Shown here in pieces: positions 38,495 through 49,316 of a DNA stretch of 64,000 nt. The stretch's first letter is position 1. Every line of letters starts with the position of its first letter. The position numbers were made by a program, and so were the translations under genes. The stretch covers positions 1,115,501 to 1,179,500 of the forward strand of contig NW_024104532.1 in NCBI RefSeq assembly GCF_003945595.2. Direction: 5' to 3'. The notes beneath the pieces were generated by a model. It saw only the letters and a list, made by a program, of their open reading frames with translations, searched no databases and was not told the DNA's origin. The DNA comes from Pipra filicauda. Its lineage: Eukaryota > Chordata > Aves > Passeriformes > Pipridae.

Positions 38495-38559
38495 AAAAAC
38501 AAAACAAAACAAACAAAAAAAACACAAACAAACAAACAAAAAAACAGAACAAAAAAAAA
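38495..38559. repeat. (AAAC)n-type A-rich simple repeat
   Basis: An imperfect run of AAAC and AAAAC units that degrades into A-runs with CAGAAC interruptions. It is low complexity with no element attached that I can recognise. Confidence 0.9.
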
Positions 38560-41500
38560 GTCAGAGGCTGTACCCTTTTTTATGGCTGACATTTTAAATT
38601 TTGAAATGTCATCATCCAGAATTCAACCCCAGCAAGCACAGGGTGTGTTCCTGCCAAGCTTTGCCAAGCCCTGCTTTGGTGCTTTTCGAACGTGAAAATA
38701 GCAGCCTTTTTATTGCCCTTGCTGTTGAGGAGTATGATCCTGGCAAGAGTTCCATTTTAACCTTTTTTCCTCAGTTCTGAAATCGCTGTGTAATGTTTTG
38801 GTAGCTGATGTCCTGCTGTACCTGCACCTGGGTGCAGTAACCAGCAGTCCCCGAATCCGCATAGTGTCACATCTTGGTCCCACAGAACCCCAAAACCTGT
38901 GTGTAGCAGTGGCACTGTGGTGAAATTCAGGACTATTAGGTCAATTCTGTGTGGCAGTTGCTGTTTTCATAGCTCATGTAGCCAAGTTTATGGCTGTGAG
39001 TGGAGCAAGGTTAAAAACACCGATGTGGTGCTGATGTTATTCAACTGAGAGTGGAGTGAATTAAACAAAGGCAGGTAGGAGTGAAAGGGAAGAAATGGTG
39101 AGACATCATCCTAATCACAGTAATGCAGCCAATTTCTCTGTGTCTTTGCACTATTATACTTTAAATTAATAACATCCACTTTACTAAATACAGTAGCAAT
39201 TATGCTTGATCATATGCACAGTTGGAATTGCTGTCACTGAAACCACTTACAGCTTGGGCTGTTCAGGGTTGCTGGAGTGTTTTTTCCGTCCACAATAACC
39301 ACAGTGGCTTGGGGCTTGGATGGAAATTGTTGTAAATAGCTTGTATTTAGAAAGCTTTTAAGTCTGCTGTGGTTGAGAAGCCCGTGGTTATGCACATACA
39401 GCCCTGAGGGTTTATCATTTCATCCTCTCCTGTCCTGCCACTTGAATTGTATTGTGCCCTTGTGAAAAGCAACACGCTGTATAAAGAATACAGGAAAAGC
39501 TGCAGGATTTTTATCCAAAATGAGATGAAAATATAATCTTGGTGCACCACTGAGATTTCCCATCCAAGTCACTTTAAACTAGAGGTGCAAGTCCCTTAAA
39601 AATTAATTTGCTACAAGTGTAATTCCTGTGGGAGAGTTAGCACTGGTGTCACTCCCAGGAAATGTCTTACCTTACTGCAGCTGGAAGCCACGGGGTGGCT
39701 GGGATTTTCTGCCACCACTCAGTAGTGATGGGCTGCCTGTTCACAGGAAGCCAGATTTCTATTGAGGCAAATCGTCTCCATGGATTGAGCTTTTGTTAGC
39801 TTTTAAGTGGTATCAAAAAATAGTAAGGATACGTCCACTGTGAAGTGACATGTAATTGTATGTTTGCCTCACATTCAGTTGGTTAAAACTTTCTGCCAGG
39901 AAGAGAAAATATCAGAAGGAGAAATTTGTGTGAAAATGTTACATTTACATTGTGCTACGAAATGCTTCAGATAACAACATGCAGCTTTAGTTAAACAGTC
40001 TTTTCTTCAGAGATTAAAAAGGACTCCTTGGAGTCTCTCATCGGGTCCTACCCAAATGGAAAGTCTTACCATTTCTAACACGTTTGCCATTATAGGAACA
40101 AGCCCATTGCAAAGCAAAGGCCATGTGCAACTTTGCATGTAACAGGAATTTTAAATTGCTTTGTTCTCACATTTTTCCCCCATTCAAAGGCTTAAATGCC
40201 AATAGGAGATAAAGCACTCTGAAACATGCTACTGCTATTTGCATTATCGCTTTGTAAAGCAATGTAGTTTCCTTGGTCTTTTAAAAATTTCCTCATAATG
40301 GAGTCCTTGAAATATCTTGAGGCAGGCTCATGCTGGAGAGCAAAAGAATAATTATTTGTGGGTGGTGCTATTTTTGTTGAAGCTTGGATTGTAGTTGAAA
40401 AAAATATTGCTATCAGAGTTTCTCCCACACTTACTTAGCTGCAAACACCACCACCCCCTAACACCATGGCTAGATCTCTCTAGGGTGGCTGCCTTAGGGC
40501 ATGGAGTTAGCTCCTACACTAAGCCACAGCCTGATAATTTTGTCTTCATCTAGGTCTTCCTCTGGGCTTGTGTGCTTGATATTAGTGCTGTCATGGATGT
40601 AACAGATAACAAAACACTTGGGCAGTTTTAGTGATTTTAGAGATGATACAAATGATGTGTGTCTGCAGTCTGAGGGGTATAAATAACACTGGTAGTCATT
40701 GGGTGCTGTTCTAACAAGCCTTTGGCCACCCTGAGAGCAGTAACTCCTGAAGGTGAAGCCGAGTAGCTCTTAAAGCCACCTCTGCTTTGTCCCATTAATA
40801 CGTGTACAGCATCCAAGGGGATGCCATGGGGATGGTTCCCAGTGCTCTGCCTTCACTCAGAAAGCCTGCAGGGTGGCAGATCCTTCTGGATGGCTTTGCC
40901 CTTTCACTTTTATCTCATCCCTTTGCCAGCTCCTCTGTGCTAGAAATGGCAGCAAGGCATGATGCCTGCCTTGGGGGACTGGTCTGGAGCAGTATGACAG
41001 GGCCATTCACAGCATGGCAATTTGGCTCTGCAGCTGGTGTAAATCAGGATTTGGCTCCATTTAACTCCCTGGTAGCCTACACTGCCCGAGGGTTTGGACC
41101 TAAGGGTTTAGCACCTTTTGGGAGATCCCAAAGGCTGCTCTGTCTAACCTACAGCCTGTGTGTTCCTGGTGGCAGCATGGGACACAGGTACCTTTGGGAT
41201 TTCCTTATCACACAGGTGCTGCTAAACAGCTGTGGCAAGTCTTGCCATCACTGCCAGCTCAAGATGCTGGCTGACAACGGAGGCATGGTCACCCAGCTTC
41301 CTTCCAGGCACCAGTACAAACCATGCAGGATTTCAGCTGGTGATTTGGTGGATCATGTGTGAAGCAGAAGGTCTCTCTGGGCAAGCACTGAGGGTCTGCT
41401 GGTCCTGCTGGCAATAGGGAAAGGTTGCAGTGGTTGCAGAGTGGCTTCCACAGGGTAGGAGCTGCTGGAGGAATTCACTTTCTTGTCCCTTTTTGTGGGT

Positions 41501-42336
41501 TGTCAGAGCAAGAACAGAAGTTAGGATGAACAAATCTTACCCTTGCTCAGCCAAGTAAGAATGTGCCAGAAACCTCATAAAGGGCAGATCTGAGCAATTA
41601 TTGTCCCCTGTGCTTATTGGAGATGGGTTAAGTCGACAGCATTCACACCTGGATTCCTCCCTGGGTCAGAGCTTTTCCTGAGCTGTGACCCAGGTCTTGG
41701 TCTGGATCTTCACTGTGCAGTAGTTTGGGAGCAGGGAAGGGATTGACAAGCTGGATCTGATTCAGATCCATTTAGGTTTTGGTTTAGGGCTTTCTTTTTT
41801 TTTCCCACTCCTTATTTGAATTAGTTTCCTTGTGAGCAAATGCCAATAGAGTTGTCAATATTCACCCAAAAAATGCTCCATGTAGGTAGAGCCAACAGAG
41901 GAACAACATTCAGTGTGAGTTGAGCCAAACCCCTGTTCATCTACAGCAGTAGCATAAAAGGCATGACCCATAAGCTATAGCAGTTTTCATCTGTGATGGT
42001 AAAACACTTTGTCTGACCTCTACTCTGAAAACCACCAATGACCTTGATCATGTAAACAGGACAAAATGAATTTAAAGTCTTATCACAGTTCTCATTAAGA
42101 AATTTGGATTTGTTTGGCTTTTTTCTTTTTAATTTATGTATGTGTGTGGTTGTGTGGGAAAATATAAAGCTTTTTTGTATCAATAACATCAATCCTTGCA
42201 CACTCTATGCAAAATTTTGTAAGCATTGCAATAATGCTATGAATTACACAAGGAACTATTTTAACTTTATTACACTTTCTGTATAAAAAAAAGTTTGTAT
42301 TTAAATGATTTCAACTGCAATCTTGTAAAATATATT

Positions 42337-42342
42337 AATAAA
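42337..42342 (+). terminator. SGCD: Distal SGCD poly(A) signal (AATAAA)
   Basis: The hexamer sits in TATATTAATAAAATAATG. About 30-55 bp downstream is a GATGTTGAGG, TTTTTTG, (TTTG)n element, a strong GT/T-rich downstream signal. Cleavage would be expected near 42355-42365. Upstream sequence is AT-rich with TGTA motifs (TTTGTATC, TTTTGTAAG, CTTGTAAAA), the pattern of CFIm-bound UGUA elements. This is the best poly(A) site on the + strand downstream of the gene, but assignment to SGCD rests on position. Confidence 0.6.
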
Positions 42343-44913
42343 ATAATGATTGTTAAGAAGGAAAGAGATGTTGAGGGTTTTTTGTTTGTTTGTTTTAATG
42401 TGGCAAACATGAGTTAGACACCTCAAGCTTTCATATGTCTGTAAGATATGGATAGAATCTGTTCTGTATATCCATAGGATATACAGACTGGATCACAATA
42501 GTAATCCATTTCACAGGATCAAGTAACTGGATATTCATGCCAAAAATGGTGTAGAGGATGGAATGAGAATCTCTCTGAATGGCTGTCTGAGGAAAACCTG
42601 TCAACAACAAAGTAAAAGATCTTGCCTTTGGGGGAAGTTGAGTCTTGCTTAGTTTTGCAGAAATTGTCCTGGCATTAGAGACTCGCAGCCCAGACGTTGC
42701 AGGCATTGAGGTCCTGCCTGAGCATCACAGACCTCCCAAAGAGCATCACTTTCTGGTGGAAGGGGTCTGGTGCTGCTTGTCTCCAAACCAGCAGGAACTC
42801 CAGTTTTTGCAGCCTAGAAGGGACCAGAGTGCAGGTGCACCCATCTGGGAATGAGCTCCCACCTGTACACAGTGTAGGGAGCACAAGCTCAAGTCTGCCT
42901 GCAAAAAAATAATAATTATATTAAATATAGTTATTAAAAAAAATCTAGCAGCCTGGGCAAATTCACAGAAAGCCTCTTGGAAACCTCTGGCTGCTTTAAC
43001 GATCCATCAGTTTTATTTTAATTGGCCAACTAATCAGCTGCCCGTGGGTGACTCTGCACATGCCAGACAATCACTTCTGAGGATGTTTTGCAGGAGCTGG
43101 GTTTAAAATCTGAATTTGTTTGCCCTGGATTTTGTCAGTAAATGAGAGCATTGATTGAGGCTCATTATCTGAACAAACAGCAAGAATTCAATCCTGCTGA
43201 AAAGATGTGCGTGCCTTCCGAGTGCACGGAGAGAACGAGCCCAGTCCTTGCTGCTGGGACACGGCCAGAATCCAGGCTGTAGGAATACTTGTTTACCAGT
43301 TTGCAGGGTCTACTGTTTACCAGGCTCCAAATAAGTTCCCTCAGTACTGTTGGGTGGACACGCACAGTCTTTTTGTTGCCCACTGGGTTTTGGACTGTTT
43401 GCACTTTATAAAAAAGACATCTTTCAGCTGAACATCAGCTGCAGTTCTTGGCCTGAATTTGGAATTTCTAGTAAACTGACAATGAAATAATTCACGAATT
43501 AACCCCCATTAAGAAGCATGTTGGCAGGAACTTCCCAGCATCCACATGAGTTGCAGCTCTGTGTAGCTGCACAGGCAGCACCAGCGCTGCCATGGCAGCC
43601 ACTGCCCAGGTCCTTCCCCAACACAGGAAAACTCCTCATCACCTACCTCTGAATGTGACGTGATTTAAGCAGTGAGTAGTTCTGTAGCCTGAACAGGAAC
43701 ATACTTGCAGTGCCCCCATGCTGGAAATGCTAAGTGTGGTACTCACTATTTTAAAAGCCTGGGAATATGTAGTTTAAAAATAAAAAAAAAAAATTTAAAA
43801 AAAATTGTCTTTCAAAATCAACTCCTGGGAGAATTATCAAAATGTAATTTCTTTCCTTTCACTTTTTAAGAAGTAATTCCAAATTTTTTTCTTGCTTTCC
43901 TTTCTACCCCGACAGGTAATGGTTTCTTTTTTTCATCCTAAATAGAAAATAGGAAAGATGAACCAAGCAAAAGAAGAATTACCAAGGAAAGAATCACTAA
44001 GATAAAATGAGTCCGTTTCATACTCTGTAAAATGAAAACAACTTCAACAATTTAAAATTTTATGTGCAGCTGTGTTTTCATATTTTTCATCTGAGTCCAG
44101 TACAGACAAGTTGCTGCTGCTGAAGTTCAGTTGTTAAATCAGGGTGATTATTTTTATTTTTACGAACAGTGACCAGAAATCAGTGAGAAGTATCTGGTTT
44201 TAACAGTTTTTCTCCAGTGCTATGACCTTGATTCTTCTCTCCTTAAGCTGAACAGAAAAATCCTCCTCAATTTAGTGATGAAGATTCAGACCTAAATAGC
44301 TCCAGTGCCAAATGTATCCCAGAGGAAAATTATATGGCCTCATTTAATAGAGAAAAAGCAAGAAGTCAGGGCAGCAGCTAGAAGTTGGCTCTTTTCTGCA
44401 GTCATTTTAGGATAAAAAGCAGAATGTAAGTAGTCTTTAAATATTTGATTCACACTATCAGGCTATTGTAATATACATTACTGATATGATCTGCACTTAT
44501 TAAAATTGGGGCTTGTGAATAGCCCTTCACATAAGAGCTCTGCTTCAGGCCATCACACAGCCAGGCCTGTGTATCATCAGCTCTGGTATTTTCCCTTTCA
44601 CACCTACGTGGGCATTTTTTTTACCCTATTTCTAGGCTTTGCTTTCAGTCTCCTAAGCAGCACAGCAATGCAGGCAAAAAGCTGCCTCCTCGCTGAGGAA
44701 TGCACATGACCATCTGCTTTGCTCCGTTCAGTGGGTGCATGTAGGGAGCAGGAAGGCACAAAACACCTCTGATATGTCTGGAATAACCTCCTTTAGCTTG
44801 TTTTCTATTCCAACCACCATAGCACACAGCTTCAGGGCAGAGCTGTCAGCAGCCCAGGCTCCCCCTTGGAGCCCCCATTCCCACCTCTCCTTCCTCCACA
44901 GTGCCTTGACTCA

Positions 44914-44977
44914 GCAGTGCTGGGTTAATGGTTGGACTCAGTTTCAGAGGTCTTTTCCAACCTTAATGATTCTGTGA
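44914..44977 (+). mobile_element. CR1 LINE 3'-end fragment
   Basis: A short terminal scrap of CR1 reads GTGCTGGGTTAATGGTTGGA, then AGAGGTCTTTTCCAACCTTA and ends ATGATTCTGTGA. These are the final ~60 bp of the CR1 3' UTR, strongly 5'-truncated. Confidence 0.88.
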
Positions 44978-45264
44978 CAGCCCTATTCCCATGCCACCCC
45001 CTGATTCAGACTGTGAAACATAACCCACAAGTACACAGGGGACAGTAAGACCACAGTGCTGCTCAGCAATTCAGCACCTTTTCAAACAAGAAATATATCC
45101 ATATTACCTGGCCTAAACTCTACCTACAACTTGAATTGAGCAGCTGAGAGCTTCAAGCCAGCCAAAGGATGCTGAACACAACTGAGATGGGATTTTACTT
45201 GCTGAATATGGGTCTTACATCTGCTTTGCCAGACTGGGGAGACAAGAAAACCAAAAAAGATAAG

Positions 45265-45298
<34 letters not shown>
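45265..45298. repeat. A34 homopolymer
   Basis: A pure run of 34 A follows an A-rich lead (AAGAAAACCAAAAAAGATAA). No AATAAA-bearing transcript copy or target-site duplication is visible, so a processed pseudogene is not supported. Confidence 0.95.
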
Positions 45299-45299
<1 letters not shown>

Positions 45300-45470
45300 C
45301 AGTGTTAAAGCTGACCCTGGTTCCACAGAGGACCATGTTTACTGTAATACCACCCAAAAAACATAACCTGCCTTTGAAAACCAGGGTGATGGAAAACTTC
45401 TCATTGCTCTCCAGTATCACCCAGCTTCGGAATAATAAGTGACTGACTGGGAAGTGTGAGAGTGTGTGAA

Positions 45471-45495
45471 TGTGTGTGTGTGTGTGTGTGTGTGT
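45471..45495. repeat. (GT)n microsatellite
   Basis: About twelve TG dinucleotides follow an imperfect GTGTGTGA lead. A 16-bp perfect palindrome (TCCTCCTATAGGAGGA, 45497-45512) follows immediately. Confidence 0.95.
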
Positions 45496-48400
45496 ATCCT
45501 CCTATAGGAGGAGACGCATTTCTAAATAATGTATTGATTTTGTGTCAGTTGTAACAACTCCCAAAAGCATTTGGGTATTACAATATTACAATCTCAAAAG
45601 AGTTTTTGCAACACAATAATCCTGAACAATAATAACTAAATTTGAAAATAACTGTTATCTGCTAGAAAGACATTAAAACATCTGTAGTGGAACCATCTGT
45701 AAATGCTGTGGAAGGTCTGCACACATACACATGATTAACACAGAAAAAAGAAAGGAGAAAAGCACTTCCAAGAAAACCCACAACCTACCACCTACACGAT
45801 GAACTTTTAAGCACAGAGTGCAACATCCAATGAATTATTTATGAATTAATTTCCAGTGAACAGTTTAGCAGTCAAAGGAAACACAAACAGGCAGCACAGC
45901 CCTGCCTGGGGTGATGGCAGGGGACACGGGAGTGCTGTTCCTGTGGCAAGAAGACATTTAGCAGTGTGCATGATGAGTTGCACACTAATAAAGTTTAAGA
46001 CAAGAATTCAATTCCTTGCAAACGCCAAACTGGTGCACTAATATCACAGCACAGCCTGTGACCTCGCACACTGCAGTGGCACATGCCATCGCTCAGGCAG
46101 TGCTGGGTCACAGGCAATTTGTCCCTACCACACTGGTTTTCTGCTAACCTAAAATACATGTACAGTCAGCTGCTGCTTAAGGCTAATGATGGAACAATGA
46201 AATCAGGAGATATAAAGGCCACATCCTGCTTTTAAATTAATTTTTTATAGGCAGGCTGTAAAACGGGTTGTCCCTGCCTAATGCTGGAATGGGCTCTGCA
46301 CTGAGGGCTCCACACCAGCAGTGGCCTTTAGAGTGGCATTAAGTTAATGCCTTTGTGGGTCTTTTTTCTTCTCCTATGCTGAGATCCCTCATCTGTCTGT
46401 GGCTGCAGCCAAGGCACAGTCCTGCTGCTGGGCACTGTGCTGTGTGCCAGGCTCTCAGGCTAACACACTGCTGTGCATCTTCTCTCTGTAACACAAACGT
46501 GGATCATTGACATAAACAAACATGGGTGGATTCCTGAATTGCATTCGGTAGCTCCTGGGACAGGGGAGGTGTTGGAGCTAATAGGAGAACAGAATTAGGA
46601 GAGGCTTGGGAGAACCCAAAAGCAGAGTAGACAGGTTGGCCCGGACCGGGCTGTTCTGAGCCTGCTGCAGCTCCTGTTGCATTGCCAGGCACAAGCTGTG
46701 CTGGGTCACAGTTACTTGTGCAAATAGAGCAGCAGGCAATTCTCAGCACAGCTTCTGGTTGCTGCAGTTTGAAGAGCTTAAAATGCTTTTTTCTTTTTCA
46801 TTAATTTCTAAAGCAACACCAGAGTCCTGCCTGGTTCCAGGAGAGGGCATGAGATTGCTGCTCCCCTTAAAACATGTTCTTCTGAGCATGGTTTAGCTCA
46901 CTTCCCACACTGACTTTGGTAATGGTCACTTTTCTAAGTTATACGAATCCCAGCTGCCCTTAACCCTGTGTCCAGGCAGCCAGTTTTTCTGTGGGAAGAG
47001 CAGCATCACATTCCCTGGTAAGTCTGACTCACACTTGTGCAGGCTCTGCACGATGAGGTGAAGCCATGATATCTCAAGTGAGAAGCTGCCCTTTGTCCTG
47101 TCTTCCACCAGCAAGACTGAAGACAAAAGCAAAAAGATGCTGTGATAGTTTAAAGAAGTTGACATCGTCTGAGCTTAGGAACCATGTGAAACATTTAAGA
47201 CACCTTCACAGTTCAGACTCTGCTCAGACTTTGCCTGTGGGGAGGATGGTCAATGTTTCCCTCACAAAGTGAGCAGACCAGGCAGAGTAGCCAAGAACAG
47301 CAGTCATGAAATTATTTTCCTGGATTTTGCCTTTTTCTTCCTTTCTCTTTCCTCTATTGACTTCTGGACCCAAATCCTTTTCCACATCCATTAAATCAAG
47401 CACTGAGTGGGACAAGCCTGATAAGCACAATGTGCCAAGGAGAAACATGGTTTTTTGCATTTTGCAGAACAAGGACACTGCACATAGAACTTGTATCACA
47501 AAGAGGTAGGAGCATGGTGAGCCAGATGGAAGCACGTGGGGCTCACAGGTTCCAGAGGTGAGAGGTAGGTAGACACAGGTACCAGCTTCTTGCAGTGACT
47601 GATGGATCTTAATTGTCACTGTTTCCCCTCTCACACAAGAAGACATTTGTAGCACCTAACAAGTGTCTGTCTGGGGTTTGCGGATGTCATTTATTACTGA
47701 TGTAAGAGCTACCTCTGTTAGCCATGACATCTTAAGACATACTCGCTGCCATACCTCTTCCTTTCTTCAAGATGATGATGGAAGAGAGCAAAAATGACAC
47801 CAGAAATATTGAAAGCTCTCCAACTCTAGAGAAAGTTCAAGAAATTCCTACTGAAATCAGTAGGTGTTCTGTCAACATATAGATTTTTACTCATATTTTT
47901 AAGAGATGAAACAGCCACCTTAAAATGAAAGGGCCAAAGTTTGGCATGATATGAATGACAGTTCGGATCCAAAGTCATCCAAACTGTAGGCCAATTTGGC
48001 TCAGGAGAATTGATGTGGGCTAATCCCTTCTTGAGAAATACAAGGCTAAAACAGCCACCAGGGCCAAAAGAGGAAGGCTAAAAATAAATAAATTAATTAT
48101 TAATAACAATAAGTATCATCACCATCTGAGAGCTACTGCCCTCAGAATAGTATTTTCATTCCTGCTTTGTATGAGAACTGCCAAAAGGACTTTAAGATAA
48201 GCCTTAGAAGGTGCAGGAATGGAGGTGTCCAGGCAATTCAGGGTAAACAATTCAATAAATTACAGTGAGTTATTCGCAATTAAAAAACATTTATAAGCTG
48301 ATAAATTTCATTAACATGGCATGGCCTATATAAAGTGACCTCTAATTGCATATTAAAGAAGGACCTGTCTTTTTATGTTTTCATCTCACCACATAAAAAA

Positions 48401-49230
48401 TAATTAGGCGAGGAGCACATTGCCCAGACCAGCCCAGCAGGCAGCAGGCTGAGAGCTGTCATGCACATCTTCCAGCCCTTTGGGCTGCAGCAGAAAGCTG
48501 GATGCAACAGGAAAAAAATACAGCAGGCTTGGGGACCACTGGGAAACTGAGTTACTCCATCAGATGCAGAGCTGATCTGATGCTGCAATGGCTGTGGTGT
48601 CATGTGCACCAGAAGTCACTGTCAAGCTGTCATAAAGTTACATGGACTCCAGCAAATAGCTTTATCTGACCTGACCATAATTACTCACTTAATTTATGAG
48701 AGCAGTCAGGACTTCAGGGTATTGTTGTTTTAGTGTTGACATCTACACCTGAACAAAAACATTCAACACCATGATGACAATACCTAGGCTGCAAATCCAG
48801 AAACATTCTGGCAAATCTAGAAGCAATTGTTCTTTGGTCAAATCTAGAAAAGAATACAGTCCTTGGAGGATATCACGATGGAGTGACACTGGAACTGTCC
48901 TGGCTTATTTGGGTTTACTCTATGCAGAGATTAAGTCACATGTAATGATCTTTTAAAATGCTCAGTTGGTTGCAGTTAGATAAATGGCCAATTCTAAATG
49001 ATCCTTGCTGAACTACGAAGTCTAGCAGGCAGTGATTTCTCACCTTGGAATTTTCTACACGACTCAAGATTTCTCACTCTTGGAATTAATCATATCCATG
49101 AGAAATTAAACACGGTGCATTGGTCTAGTGGCAATTTCTGTGGCTTCCCTCAACCCCAGAAGCCAAGTGGAGTCTCCTGGGGTAGTTTGCTTACAGTGGA
49201 AAAGACTTAAAAGCTGATGGTTTTCACTAC

Positions 49231-49231
<1 letters not shown>

Positions 49232-49314
<83 letters not shown>
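49232..49314. repeat. A83 homopolymer
   Basis: Eighty-three consecutive A, by far the longest homopolymer in the window. Birds lack an active L1-type poly(A) retroposition machinery and CR1 elements do not carry poly(A) tails, so its origin is unclear. It may be replication-slippage expansion, a rare retrocopy, or an assembly or library artefact. No AATAAA lies in the 40 bp before it. Confidence 0.95.

Positions 49315-49316
<2 letters not shown>

Larger units (their letters stand above)
32768..42360 (+). other. SGCD: Candidate long 3' UTR of SGCD
   Basis: From the stop codon to the AATAAA at 42337 there is no recognisable coding sequence on either strand. The stretch ends with the best poly(A) context in the window. 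I recall long (~9 kb class) SGCD transcripts in mammals, which fits, but this extent is an inference. Contents are a TG/CG/TA microsatellite at 32881-32944, a sense CR1 at 35832-36512, an (AAAC)n tract at 38495-38559, and additional AATAAA hexamers at 33248 and 37829 that could give shorter forms. An open frame at 40802-41362 shows no similarity I know and is probably chance. Confidence 0.55.

Noticed and set aside
40802..41362. 186-codon open frame on the + strand in the candidate 3' UTR
   Set aside because: No protein similarity recognised, no splice context, and it sits in a GC-richer patch where stop codons are rarer.
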